From Manihot esculenta (taxonomy: Eukaryota > Streptophyta > Magnoliopsida > Malpighiales > Euphorbiaceae): a stretch of DNA of 64,000 nucleotides. The translations under genes and the position numbers were made by a program. Shown one piece after another: positions 1 through 10,249 of this stretch (the stretch's first letter is position 1; each line of letters starts with the position of its first letter). The stretch is taken from contig NC_035167.2 of assembly GCF_001659605.2 (NCBI RefSeq), positions 620,001 to 684,000 on the forward strand, written 5' to 3'. The notes under the pieces were generated by a model. That model was given only the letters and a program-made list of their open reading frames with translations. It made no database searches and was not told the DNA's origin.

Positions 1-1555
1 ATCATAGTTGTAAAATAATACACATTATCATAAAAAATAATGGAATAAAAATCAAACTTACATATTAAAATTGTGAAATGCATGATTTAATTCACATCAT
101 CCTCAGCATCCCATAAACAAGATATACTCTCATTTGAACAGCCAGCTACATAGTAATATAGAAAAAATTATTAACATTTATCAGCTTTACATTAAAATAA
201 AATAAAATAAAATAAAATAAAAATAAGAGTTTATTATTGTAATTACCTTCAATTTCTGACCATAACCAATTTTGTGAGCACATCAATGCTTCCAAAGTAT
301 CTTCATGGAGTCTACTTCTATGAATACTAACAACTCTACCTCCAGTACTAAAAGCAGACTCAGATGCAACTGAAGACACAGGTGTTTATATATTTGAGAA
401 AATAATTTGCCATTTTGAAGAGACAAGGATCTCCATATTCACCAACTTAATAGTTTTCTTTGACACTCAAGATCATCAATACTTATTCTCTGACAATTAA
501 TGTCAGAAAATAAAGCATGAACTTGCTCACGGGATGCTGCTTGTTGTCCGATCTTGGAGGAATTGGCAAACATAAACATGCACAAAATCAAGTGGCATGG
601 ACCTATTTAAATTCACATAATTTTTATTTTTTTTCCATTTGACAAACTTCTGCAAACTTACATGTCAATCTTGAGTACAATCTTCCTTAACTAATCAGGG
701 GAGAGATTGAATCACACATGAAATATCTCAGTTCATCAAAGGAGAGAGGTAAACAGAAACAACTAACAAAAGTTCTGGTAGAAACCAGTAGGAAAAAACA
801 GAGTGTGAGGTTTGCACAACAATAATAGACAAACAGCAAAAAACCAGCAAAAAACCAAACAGAAACATAACAAAATAGCTTCTCAAAGCACAGATGCCAG
901 ACTCAAATAATGGCACGCATCCAGCAATATCCAGATGCCAGACTCAGGTAAAACAAAAAAACACCATTTGCACCAACCCAGAGATAGAGCAAAATCTCAT
1001 ACAAGGAAACTACAAGAACAAGATTAAAAATGCTAATATCGTGCCAATTCAATAATACACAAAGCGCACAAGTGATAAATAAAAAAAAAATAAAAAGAAA
1101 AAAAAACTCACGAGCAGCTTGCAGACTCTGTATTTCCTTGAAGGTAGTACTCAAGGGATGGGGAAAAGGGAGATATCGATAACTGGGGAGGGAGAAGATT
1201 TATGGTCGTTGGGGAGAAAAAGGAGACGTCACCGGTGTCGGGGATGCCGGCAGTGAAGTGGGGGAGAGAGTCGATTGGGAAGGGAAGCAGGGGAGAGAGG
1301 CGCCGACAGAGAGAGAAGGAAGCGTATGAAGTGAAATGAAAAAAGGAAATTTAGGGATTAGGGTTAGTTGTATAGCTAACCGGGTTCGGGTAACGGGTAT
1401 CCGATCACCTGAACCCGAACCCTACCCGAATCCGAGACGGGTAAAATTTTTCAAATCCGAATCCGCCCAAATCCGTTTTGTAAAAACCCAAATCCGTCCT
1501 ATTAGGATTTGGGCGGATCGGGTACCCGTGAAAACCCGCCCGCTTGCCATCCCTA
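1..1555 (-). mobile_element. Internally deleted hAT transposon, 3' end outside window
   Basis: The element reads right to left. Its terminal motif on the minus strand, TAGGGATGGCAAGCGGGCGGG, begins at 1555 and is followed by G+C-rich subterminal repeats of the CGGGT/ACCCG type (1375-1550), as in many plant hAT elements. Positions 1130-1330 (minus) look like a CT-rich leader ending in a GTGAGT donor near 1110. The C-terminal transposase exons lie at 87-387. The bulk of a transposase (BED zinc finger, catalytic domain) is absent from the intervening 700 bp, so this is a deletion derivative. The other end lies left of position 1, so the target duplication cannot be checked. Confidence 0.6.
87..387 (-). 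pseudogene. hAT transposase C-terminal dimerisation region, two exons
   Basis: The segment 247-387 (minus) encodes VASESAFSTGGRV followed by LEALMCSQNWL, the conserved hAT C-terminal dimerisation motif of plant BED/RICESLEEPER-type transposases. A GTAATT donor follows at 246. An AG acceptor at 147-146 opens a short last exon (87-145) that ends in an acidic tail (DAEDDVN) and a TAA. The reading frame upstream of the motif meets a stop about 15 bp away, and no catalytic-domain sequence precedes it. The protein is therefore a remnant. The A-rich pentamer run (AAAAT)n at 194-225 lies in its intron. Confidence 0.65.
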
Positions 1556-2718
1556 ACCCTAACATCAAAAATTGTAAAAATATTTTTCTATAAAACATTT
1601 TTTTTAACACAATGGAGCCTTACTCTCATATGTTTCCTTTAAAAAAATATTTTTCAAATTTAAAATACTCATAAAATTTAATTAATAAAAAATATTTTTT
1701 TTATAAAAAATTTTATTCATTTTAAAGTAAATAGTTTCTATCTTTTTAAAAAATAAATTATTTTGTAAATTTTATCAAACACCTCTATATATAAATTTAT
1801 TAATATATTATTTTCTAAATTTTAATTGAGCAGGATAAAAAAATTTATTTTATTAAAAAATATTTTTTATATCAAAAATATTTTGCCTGTGCAAATAAAT
1901 GAAATCTTAATTATAATATTATTATTCTTTGTAATATGCTTAAATATTACCTTTAATTTTATGCTTGTGTATATTAGCACCGGCGTATCTAGGTAGATGG
2001 CTAGATGCCAAGGGCCATGTGTCCTTCGTATTTAGGTAATTTTTTTAAAATTTAAATAAATAAAAAAAATTACTGCTAAATCTTGAATTTTTAAAAAATT
2101 TATTAATTTATTCTTATTCACAAAATATATTAAAATTTTATTAATTTATTCTTATTTAAAAATTTATTAAATTAAACTATTTTTATATTTTATAAAATTA
2201 AATTTTTTATTTATTTTATTAAAAAATTCATTAACCTATATTAAATATTTATATTATTTAATCCATATAATTTTAATTATATATGTTTTTAATTTTATAA
2301 ACTTAAATATTTATATTATTTAATTATTTAATTAAAATTAAAATAAAATTATTAATAATTTTTAATAAAATAATTTTGATATAAAGAAAACTAATAAATT
2401 TTTTAAAAATTTAAAATTCTTTCATAAATAAAACTCCAAGCCCAAACCCAATATTAGTTTTACAACGGCTACTCTGATCCACACATCCCTCTCATTCTCT
2501 AAATTTTTTAAATTTAAATATTTGATTTTAATTTTCAAGATTACAACTCTATATATTATACTGAATTTTGTTAAAAAAATTCATAATATAAGTTATTCAC
2601 TCATTCTTTAATTTATTTATATACATTATTTTTTTATTATTAAGAAATAATATTTTTATTTATGTGATTTAAATTATATATTAAATTATTTAATTTTTAT
2701 TAAAAAAATTTTTATAAG
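1556..2718. other. AT-rich intergenic DNA, no gene seen
   Basis: Very A+T-rich sequence with many short homopolymer runs and no open frame of note. It forms the left flank of the Sirevirus insertion. I searched it for a first exon of the P450 whose second exon lies on the other side of the insertion and found none. Confidence 0.7.
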
Positions 2719-2723
2719 TAATG
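2719..2723. repeat. Left target-site duplication TAATG
   Basis: TAATG directly precedes the left LTR (TGTTGTCCC...) and recurs as TAATG at 13672-13676, directly after the right LTR (...GGTCCAACA). Five base pairs is the usual copia duplication length. It proves that both LTRs belong to one insertion. Confidence 0.95.
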
Positions 2724-4204
2724 TGTTGTCCCTTGAGGCAACCCAAGAGGGGGTGAATTGGGTTTATAAAAAAATTTAATGGCTAAGACAAGAAATTAGA
2801 AGAGAATAGGGAAGAGAAAAATCAACACAATGATTTATAGAGGTTCAGCTATCCAAGCCTACGTCCTCTCCTCAAGGTCCACTTGAGAGTTCAACACCAC
2901 TATCAAATCTTCTTTGGGTGAAGATCAAAACCCTTACAATCTTAGAGCAAGTCTTTGCTCTTTACAAATCTCTTTTTCCACTCAAGAGCAATTCTTTGCT
3001 CAATGCCACACTCACAACAACAGAATCTCTCAATCAACCTTTACTCACTCAGAAAAGCCAATCAATTACAACTCAAAACAAGCTTTCAAGAAATCAATGC
3101 TTTGGCTCAAGGTTTTGAGAGAGAGAGAATGAAAAATGCTGTAATCTCAATTAATATTTGCTTAGATGGTTGTTATAACCTCACAACAACAAAAACAAGT
3201 TGTATTTATAGTTCTATCATAAATATGGCCGTTGGGGGTGCATTAAATGCAAATAGAGCCGTTTATGTTCAGAAATAACCGTTATATCGTGCCCAGAAAA
3301 ACTCAGGTTTGGCGGCCTAAGCTTAGAGTTCGGCGGCCGAACCATTTGGGGTGAAGAAACTATTCCTTTAAAACTGAACTTTCGGTGGCCTAAACTCAAT
3401 GTTCGGCGGCCGAACATGGTGGACTTTCGTTTCTGTTCCTCACTTTCGGAAGCCAAACTTTAGGCTTCTGAGGCAGACCCAAAACACACATTCGGCGGCC
3501 GAAGGTTAAATGTTCGGCGGCCGAAAGTGTGGGACTTTCGTCTCTGTCCCTCACTTTCGGAAGCCGAAGGTTACACTTAGGGGGCTGGTTGAAAAACTCA
3601 CTTTCGGCGGCCGAAAGTCAATGTTCGGCGGCCGAAAGTCAATGTTCGGCGGCCGAAAGTCAATGTTCGGCGGCCGAACATAGGGGACTTTCGTTTCTGT
3701 CCCTGACTTTCGGAAGCCGAAAGTTGAGTTTAGGGGGCACAAAATCCCTTCTTTAAAACTTTGAAAAATCATAACTTAGGCTATAAAAATTCATTTTTCA
3801 ATCCGTTTGAATATTTGTAACCTATATTTTTAGATCTTTCATTTTGATGAAAAAATATTTTCAAAATCACTTCTTTTGGAAAATTTCATTTTGGTCCCTG
3901 AAAGTCAAGTACTTCAAAAAGTGGCCATATCTAAAAGAACTTTTAGAAATGAAAGAACCCTTGAGCCATCACAATAATTACTTGAAATTCACAATGAATA
4001 AAATGACAAGCATAAAAATACTTTATGATCCCTTCCTTGTAGTATGCTTCCTAAATTGGCACTTTTCACTTTTGTGATTGAAGCAATATCATTTGTTTCA
4101 ATAAGGGACCTGCAAGCTCAATACAAACACTCTTGGAAATAATTAGTAGCACACCAATTGTTTATTAATCATCAAAACAAGGATTAGGACATTTAGGTCC
4201 AACA
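2724..4204 (-). repeat. 3' LTR of the Sirevirus (1481 bp)
   Basis: Starts TGTTG and ends CAACA on the plus strand. A TATA box (CTATAAATAC on the minus strand) lies at 3202-3211. Upstream of it in the U3 direction (3330-3690) are eight exact copies of TTCGGCGGCCGAA plus degenerate versions. Four of these form a tandem array with a 21-bp period (about 3602-3677). The LTR is 40 bp longer than its partner: two extra 21-bp units account for +42, and a run of G shorter by two bases for -2. Confidence 0.95.
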
Positions 4205-4570
4205 ATCTCCCCCTTTTTGATGATGACAAACAATTGGTAAACATTAGGATAATAATCATAAGTGTAGTGTGTGCATTTTAAAAAAAAATTCTCCCCCTTA
4301 ATGTGCTCCCCCTGTTAAAAATACTCTATGCCATATTTAAAAAGTGAGAAGGCACATAAGGGAGGTTTTGACTCAATGCAATGCTATGAGATGTAATGGA
4401 TCCTATATGAATGAATGAGTCCCAACAAAAATGCATCTCAAATGAATACACACAATATCCACAAACCAAGAGAGAAAAATATTTAATCCAAACGAGTCAA
4501 ATAAAAATAGCCAATATCCATAAAAATTATCAAATGTATACATAAGTAATACCATATCTCCCCCTTTTGA
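4205..4570 (-). promoter_or_regulatory. Repeated polypurine tracts (mPPT) before the 3' LTR
   Basis: On the minus strand AAAAAGGGGGAG lies at 4218-4207, against the 3' LTR. Similar purine blocks lie at 4300-4291 (TAAGGGGGAG), 4313-4306 (AGGGGGAG) and 4570-4557 (TCAAAAGGGGGAGA). The tract next to the LTR would prime plus-strand DNA synthesis. Repeated tracts of this kind are a described hallmark of Sireviruses. Confidence 0.8.
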
Positions 4571-4691
4571 CATCATCAAAAAAATATCACAATAACAAAA
4601 GGGGAAAACAAAAGTAACCAAATAAACAGACAGATCACTGAGGAGGCTGAGGAGGTGGCACTCCAGATGACTGCTGAAGAAGGTGCAAAAT

Positions 4692-5945
4692 CTAGCTCTG
4701 CTGCTCGATCAGGGTCTGCTGCTGGTCTGTAAGTCGTGCTAACTGCTGCTCCATCTGAGTCTGGCGATCAGATATCTGAGTCTGGCGATCAGATATCTGA
4801 GTCTGGTGATCAGACATCTGAGCCTGGCAATCAAACATCTGAGCAACCTGCAGCTCCAGACGACCCATGGCATCATACAGATCAGATGCAGTCCGTGAAG
4901 ATGTACCCTGCTCGGTGGACCGCCCGGTACTAGCATCGCCTCTGGGAGCTCGCTCTGTCTCAAGATCAGTAGGAGAAGCATCATCTGACTCCTCATCAGA
5001 ACCATCATGTGCCTGTGCCGCTGCATGTGCTGCTCTGCGAGCTGCAAAATCTCTCCTAGAATTATAAAATTCATTGCCTCTCCTAGTCAAACCCATGTGG
5101 TGGAGGGTAGCCTCAGTATAGGGGGTGTACTCACTAGACAAAGGTAAGGCCGACTCGGTACCGGGGTCAACACCTAGGGCTCGGAGAAGAAGAGTAAGAT
5201 GACGACCAAAAGGGAGACAGCCTCGACTCAGCCTAAGGGAGTCTGCTATAGAGTGAATCATAATATGTGGCAGGTTAAGGGCTCGACCCTCTAGCAGACA
5301 AGACACTACAAACATGTCAGAGTACGAGAGTGCAGTCCTATGACCCGATCTAGGGAGAATCTCATAGGTGACTATGTGGTGAACAACTTTAGGGAGAGTG
5401 TTGAGATCACAGGCCTTAAGTCTAGAGGGCTCCTCACGATCTACATCTCCTGAAATGACCCTAGTCTGGTGAAGGGAAGAGACCTCACCAGTGATCCACT
5501 TATGAGTGGTGGAGACAACAGCCCCAGAGTTGGGGATACCTAGGTGACGAGCAATGATGTCAGGAGTGAGGTAAACCCTCTGACCATTTACAAAACTGAC
5601 TAGGTGAGGGGGGGTGTGACGGGTGAAGGTGTGTAGGTTGGCATAGAACTCCCTAACAATCCTAGGATGGGTGTCTGATGGAGTGATAAGAAGGTGCTCC
5701 CATCCCTGAACAATGAAGGGCTGTAGGAAACCCTGAGTACGAAAAAGCTGAACACTGTTGGGATGAACTGTTCTCCCAGGATGAACAAACCTGAGAGAAA
5801 AAGGCTGAAAAGCAGGATCACCCTCTCTAACAACAGGAAACTCAAAGGGTGGAGAGGCAGGAGGGTCAGAGGAGGGGGACCTAGGAGCTCTACTGGATTG
5901 ACCTCTAAAATATGGATGTCTACGGGCTGTGGTTTTTCTACCCAT
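4692..5945 (-). CDS. Sirevirus envelope-like ORF3 protein, 417 aa
   Basis: Open frame on the same strand as gag-pol, in the place where Sireviruses carry their envelope-like gene. I chose the ATG at 5945 (MGRKTTARR...) because the 38 extra in-frame residues upstream are translated polypyrimidine tract of a leader intron. The protein starts with a basic, Ser/Pro-rich segment (about 1-45). A central region (about 50-240) resembles the domain databases call putative plant transposon protein, often found in envelope-like ORFs. Then come an acidic Ser/Asp stretch and a Gln-rich C-terminus with heptad-like SDRQTQI repeats, probably a coiled coil. I see no signal peptide or membrane segment in the 417-aa product, so envelope function is only the name of the class. 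The frame is intact, unlike pol. Confidence 0.75.
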   Translation of the reverse strand: MGRKTTARRHPYFRGQSSRAPRSPSSDPPASPPFEFPVVREGDPAFQPFSLRFVHPGRTVHPNSVQLFRTQGFLQPFIVQGWEHLLITPSDTHPRIVREFYANLHTFTRHTPPHLVSFVNGQRVYLTPDIIARHLGIPNSGAVVSTTHKWITGEVSSLHQTRVISGDVDREEPSRLKACDLNTLPKVVHHIVTYEILPRSGHRTALSYSDMFVVSCLLEGRALNLPHIMIHSIADSLRLSRGCLPFGRHLTLLLRALGVDPGTESALPLSSEYTPYTEATLHHMGLTRRGNEFYNSRRDFAARRAAHAAAQAHDGSDEESDDASPTDLETERAPRGDASTGRSTEQGTSSRTASDLYDAMGRLELQVAQMFDCQAQMSDHQTQISDRQTQISDRQTQMEQQLARLTDQQQTLIEQQS

Positions 5946-6782
5946 TTTAACCAAACAAAAGCTACAGAGGCATATGAAGAAAAAGAAAGAAAAAAAATAA
6001 GCAACATTGCCACAAAAATTCAGCCCATAAACACACAAAAGCCAACCTATAAGCATCACAGTCTTATATATAAAACTTGATATATAAATTCCCAGCTAAC
6101 AAGATAGCACAGCTAAACACAACAACCCAGCTAATCAGTTACTGCACCAAGGCCATATTCAAAACTAGAAAAAAAATTGATGTTTCATAAAATGCAAAAA
6201 CATAGACAAATATCTAAGACAAAACCAACCAACTCAACCCAGCTAACAGAAAGCAGCAAACAAAAAAGAATTAGGCAGTTTAAAAAATATAACTATCAAC
6301 AAAGTAACCCAGCTATCAAATTAACAGAGAGCAATAAGACAAGAGAAATTGTAAAACAAAACCAACCTAACAAACAGCAACACAAAAAAATAAAAGAAAA
6401 TAACCAGCAGATTTTATATATATAAACATTTCAACAAAACTCATCAAGAACACAACCCTAGTCATATAAGGAACTAAACACAAGATAAATCATTAAAAAT
6501 AAGGAAAACCCATAAAAAATAGAGAGAGAAAACAGAAAACTTACCCAAATGAAAAATCTCGAAAATGGGTTATTTTTGGAGGAAAGAAAGTGTTTTTGTG
6601 AGTTTAGGAGAAGAATAATGAGAGAAAAAGGAGATTTTTGGGCAAAAATGGCTTGGATCAGGCGATTTTCGAAGAGGAAGACGAAGAGAGCTTCGGGAGA
6701 GGGAGAAAAACTTCGGGGAGAGGGAAAGAGTCGCGTGAAGAAGATGATGAGCTGTCGCGGGGGCTTTTAAGGGACGCGCAGT
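5946..6782 (-). promoter_or_regulatory. Leader with 583-bp intron of the env-like gene
   Basis: On the minus strand a CT-rich leader (about 6770-6545) ends at a consensus donor, CATTTGG|GTAAGT (intron starts at 6544). An acceptor with a long pyrimidine tract, CCTCTGTAG|C, ends the intron at 5962, 16 bp before the ATG at 5945. A weak TATA-like TTAAAAG lies at 6770-6764. The layout resembles a normal plant 5' untranslated exon plus leader intron, rather than retroelement linker DNA. Splicing is inferred from sequence only. Confidence 0.6.
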
Positions 6783-6975
6783 TTCGGCGGCCGAACTAAT
6801 CTTCGGCGGCCGAACCTGGGCAAGTTTAGGAGGCCGAACTTAATCTTCGGCGGCCGAACTTGACAATGTTCGGCGGCCGAATAAAATGTTAGGCGGCCGA
6901 AAAGGATAAAAGACAGAAAGACATAAAATTTCCCCTTTTTCATATTGCCCTTGAACTTGAAGGTTAGGGGGCCGA
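6783..6975 (-). repeat. Internal palindrome array like that of the LTR
   Basis: Four exact copies of TTCGGCGGCCGAA and at least three degenerate ones (such as TTAGGCGGCCGAA) lie within about 190 bp, upstream of the env-like leader. The same motif occupies the U3 of both LTRs. The arms TTCGG/CCGAA form an inverted repeat around a 3-bp centre, and the minus strand contains GCCGCC, the core of the GCC box bound by ERF factors. Confidence 0.85.
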
Positions 6976-6999
6976 AAGTGCCTCCGAACCTGGAATTTT

Positions 7000-7024
7000 T
7001 TGGCTTCCCCTCCCCCTTTTTGTT
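7000..7024 (-). promoter_or_regulatory. Extra polypurine tract just after pol
   Basis: The minus strand reads CAAAAAGGGGGAGGGGAAG about 70 bp downstream of the RNase H stop. It matches the tract at the 3' LTR closely (AAAAAGGGGGAG). Its place directly ahead of a U3-like palindrome array suggests that the pol-proximal part of the env-like cassette derives from an older element end. Confidence 0.55.
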
Positions 7025-7088
7025 TTAAAAAATATAATAAACAATTTGACATGCTTTCAAAAAGATACACACAAAAAAAAATATACAC

Positions 7089-8702
7089 TCAACAACCACC
7101 ATCTAGCATTCCCAATTCCCTTTTAATGAAGTTAAATCTTTCTTCATTTAAAGGTTTAGTGAAAATATCAGCTAATTGGTTGTTTGTATCCACAAACTCA
7201 AGAACAACATCACCATTTAACACATGATCACGAATGAAATGATGTCTAATGTCAATATGCTTAGTTCTAGAATGTTGAATGGGGTTCTTGGTTAGATTGA
7301 TTGCACTTGTATTATCACATTTAATAGGAATGTGATCAAGAGATACTTCAAAATCTCTTAATTGTTGTTTAATCCAAAGGATTTGACTACAACAAAGACC
7401 CGCCGCCACATATTCGGCTTTGGCGGTTGATAGTGTAACCGAATTTTGTTTCTTGCTACACCAAGAAACAAGAGATTGTCCTAGAAGTTGACAAGTACCC
7501 GAGGTACTCTTCCTATCAAGAATGCTTCCGGCAAAGTCGGCATCCGAGTAGGAACATAAAGTAAAGGATGAACTTCTAGGATACCATAACCCCAAATGCA
7601 ATGTGCCATGTAAATATCTAAGAATGCGTTTAACGGCATGCAAATGAGACTCTTTAGGACATGATTGAAAACGTGCACATAAACATACGGAAAACATGAT
7701 ATCCGGTCTAGATGCGGTGAGATATAAAAGGCTTCCGATCATACCTCTATAGAGCTTTTCATCAATAGGCTTACCCTTTTCATCCTTGTCAAGCTTGGTG
7801 CTTGTGCTCATTGGAGTTCTACTTGGCTTGCTATTCTCCATTCCAAACCTTTTGATTAGCTCCTTTGTGTATTTGGCTTGGTTGATGAAGATGCCATCCT
7901 TAGCTTGTTTGATTTGAAGCCCAAGGAAGAATTTAAGTTCTCCCATCATGCTCATCTCAAACTCACTTTTCATAACTTTAGAAAACTCTTCACACAAACA
8001 CACATTAGTAGCACCAAATATAATATCATCAACATATATTTGCACTACAAGGATGTCATTTCCATGATTTTTGACAAAAAGAGTTGTATCCACTTTGCCT
8101 TTTGAAAAACCATTTTGCAAAAGAAAATTACTTAGTCTTTCATACCAAGCTCTAGGAGCTTGTTTTAAACCATATAAGGCTTTGGACAATTTAAAAACAT
8201 GATTTGAAAATTCATGATTTTCAAACCCCGGAGGTTCCTCAACATAAACCTCCTCCTCAATAAAACCATTTAAAAAGGCACTTTTCACATCCATTTGAAA
8301 GAGATTAAAATTCATGTATGATGCATATGCAAGCAAGATTCTAATGGCTTCTAATCTAGCTACGGGGGCAAAAGTTTCATCATAGTCTATGCCCTCCTCT
8401 TGGTTATAGCCTTTAGCTACCAACCTAGCCTTGTTTCTAATGATATTGCCATCTTCATCAAGTTTATTTCTAAACACCCATTTGGTGCCTATGATGGGGT
8501 GATGTCTTGGTCTAGACACTAAGGTCCAAACCTTGTTCCTTTCAAATTGATTGAGTTCTTCTTGCATAGCAAGAACCCAACTCTCATCACCAATAGCCTC
8601 ATCTATAGATATAGGCTCTATATGAGATATGAATGCAATATTATTACATACATGTCTAAGAGAGGATCTAGTAGTTACCCCTTTTGATGTATCACCAATT
8701 AT
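7089..8702 (-). CDS. Sirevirus reverse transcriptase and RNase H (3' part of pol)
   Basis: Open from just after the stop at 8705-8703 to the stop at 7089; the first Met of the longest free frame is at 8567. RT signatures: [10 protein letters not shown] (first catalytic Asp), [14 protein letters not shown], and YVDDIIFG (catalytic YVDD). RNase H follows with SDADFAG, the STAKAEYVA motif, CDNTSAI and a C-terminal [11 protein letters not shown]. The module ends ELGMLDGGC as in intact copia polyproteins. This segment has no internal stop, but it can only be made as part of pol, which is broken upstream. Confidence 0.92.
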   Translation of the reverse strand: MIGDTSKGVTTRSSLRHVCNNIAFISHIEPISIDEAIGDESWVLAMQEELNQFERNKVWTLVSRPRHHPIIGTKWVFRNKLDEDGNIIRNKARLVAKGYNQEEGIDYDETFAPVARLEAIRILLAYASYMNFNLFQMDVKSAFLNGFIEEEVYVEEPPGFENHEFSNHVFKLSKALYGLKQAPRAWYERLSNFLLQNGFSKGKVDTTLFVKNHGNDILVVQIYVDDIIFGATNVCLCEEFSKVMKSEFEMSMMGELKFFLGLQIKQAKDGIFINQAKYTKELIKRFGMENSKPSRTPMSTSTKLDKDEKGKPIDEKLYRGMIGSLLYLTASRPDIMFSVCLCARFQSCPKESHLHAVKRILRYLHGTLHLGLWYPRSSSFTLCSYSDADFAGSILDRKSTSGTCQLLGQSLVSWCSKKQNSVTLSTAKAEYVAAGLCCSQILWIKQQLRDFEVSLDHIPIKCDNTSAINLTKNPIQHSRTKHIDIRHHFIRDHVLNGDVVLEFVDTNNQLADIFTKPLNEERFNFIKRELGMLDGGC

Positions 8703-9809
8703 TTAATCCTTGGGGTGATCCTTCTTGTAGGCCCAATCCTTTGGCAAGTCATGTTGGACTTCTTGACTTTGTGTAATTTGCATTTGTTGCTCTTGAGGTC
8801 CAACTTCATCTTCCTTTGCCTCTATTGAATTCTCCTTGGGTTGACTTTGATCTCCATGAGGTTGAGGATCTTCAATGGTCAACTCATCAAGGTTACCTAC
8901 AAGATCATCATCACAAGATACCTCCTTTCTAGGAGCAAAAGGATTAGATTCATCAAAAACAACATGCATTGACTCTTCAACTATCAAGGTTCTTTTATTG
9001 AATACTCTATATGATTTACTAGATATAGAGTATCCTAAGAAGATACCTTCATTGGTTTTGGAATCAAATTTGCCTAGATTATCCTTATTGTTTAATATGA
9101 AGCATTTACAACCAAAAACTCTAAAATAACTAACTCTAGGTTTCCTTCCATTCCAAAGCTCATAAGGAGTCTTATTTAAGAGAGGTCTAATTAAAACTCT
9201 ATTTGAAACATAACAAGCCGTATTTATGGCTTCCGCCCAAAAATAAGTAGGTAAATTATATTCTCTTAACATAGTCCTCCCCATATCTAAAAGAGTTATA
9301 TTTTTTCTTTCAACAACACCATTTTGTTGGGGAGTCCTAGGAGATGAAAAATTATGAGTGATCCCTAATTTATTACAAAAGATTTCAAATTTTTCATTTT
9401 CAAATTCTCTACCATGATCACTCCTTATTGAAGAAATTTGAAAATCCTTTTCATTTTGAACTTTCTTTGTAAAACTTTTAAAAGCATCAAAACAATCATC
9501 CTTATGAGCAAGGAACACAACCCAAGTATACCTAGAGTAGTCATCAACTATAACAAACCCATAATGCATGCCACCAAGACTAGCTACTCTAGTTGGACCA
9601 AATAAATCCATATGCAAGAGTTGCAAAGGTCTAGAAGATATTACCTTATTAATAGCTTTAAAGGAACTCTTAACTTGCTTACCCATTTGACATGTATCAC
9701 ATACTTTGTCCTTTTCATATTTGATCTTTGGAAGACCATCAACTAGCTCATCTTTGCTCAAATTTTTGAGGAGATCCATGCTAGCATGAGAAAGCCTTCT
9801 ATGCCAAAT
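8703..9809 (-). pseudogene. Sirevirus integrase region of pol, bounded by in-frame stops
   Basis: Same frame as the protease and RT segments. The HHCC zinc-binding part begins at WHRRLSH (about 9806-9786) and continues to CDTCQMGK. The catalytic DDE residues lie in MDLFGP, RSDHGREF and NGVVERKN. A TGA at 9812-9810 cuts it from the protease, and a TAA at 8705-8703 cuts it from RT. Both are single-base changes in otherwise colinear frame. The integrase core keeps its catalytic residues. Confidence 0.9.
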
Positions 9810-10235
9810 TCAAGAGTTATCACTAATAGACACAAAGCACTTCATATCTTGGTTAGTCATAGCTTGTAAGTCAATAAGATAAATATTCTCAACTCTTTCA
9901 CCAACAAACAATATTTTGTTATCCGACATTCTAGACACAAAACATGATTTTGGTTCAAAGATAACTCTACAACCTTTATCACATAATTGACTCACACTTA
10001 ACAAATTATGCTTCAAACCATCAACTAATAGAACTTTATCAAGAATAGGAGAGTTTTCCTTACCGACTTTACCTATACCAACAATTTTACCTTTTCCATT
10101 GTCTCCAAAGGTTACTTGTCCACTTCCGTCTTTCTTTTCAAGAGAGATGAAGTGATTTGAGTTTCCGGTCATGTGTCTTGAACATCTACTATCAAGATAC
10201 CATTTGCTTTCAATTTTTGAGGATTTCAAGCACAC
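9810..10235 (-). pseudogene. Sirevirus protease and pre-integrase segment, active site lost
   Basis: Encodes the retropepsin start WYLDSRCSRHMTG and the linker LLSVSQLCDKG typical of the gag-pre-integrase region. The catalytic triplet should be Asp-Ser-Gly (or Asp-Thr-Gly); here it is Asp-Ser-Arg, explained by a single G-to-A change. The frame opens at a TAG (10238-10236) and is shifted -1 relative to gag. The boundary sequence TTCTTTCTTTTAG|GTGTG also looks like a splice acceptor. The segment ends in a premature TGA at 9812-9810. Confidence 0.88.
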
Positions 10236-10249
10236 CTAAAAGAAAGAAT

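Noticed and set aside
1345..1562. Telomere-like TTAGGGATTAGGGTTAG and CCCTAACCCTAAC
   Set aside because: Only one to two degenerate units, at the terminal region of a hAT element, and not the plant TTTAGGG repeat.
1336..1593. 85-aa plus-strand frame rich in Arg and Pro
   Set aside because: It translates the subterminal CGGGT/ACCCG repeats of the hAT element.
3602..3677. Regular repeats with constant spacing, reminiscent of a CRISPR array
   Set aside because: The repeat is a 13-bp palindrome with identical 8-bp spacers in a plant LTR. This is slippage of a promoter motif, not an array with unique spacers.
2914..4077. Several open frames inside the 3' LTR, repeated in the 5' LTR (12423-13544)
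   Set aside because: They lie in LTR sequence on the strand opposite to the element's genes or across the palindrome arrays, and have no protein features.
5946..6059. Hydrophobic N-terminus (38 residues) on the env-like ORF, resembling a signal peptide or membrane anchor
   Set aside because: It is the translation of the pyrimidine tract and acceptor of the leader intron (CTTTTTTTTCTTTC...). The first ATG after the acceptor is at 5945, so these residues are probably not in the protein.
7878..9129. Plus-strand frames opposite the Sirevirus pol
   Set aside because: Antisense shadows of integrase and RT coding sequence.
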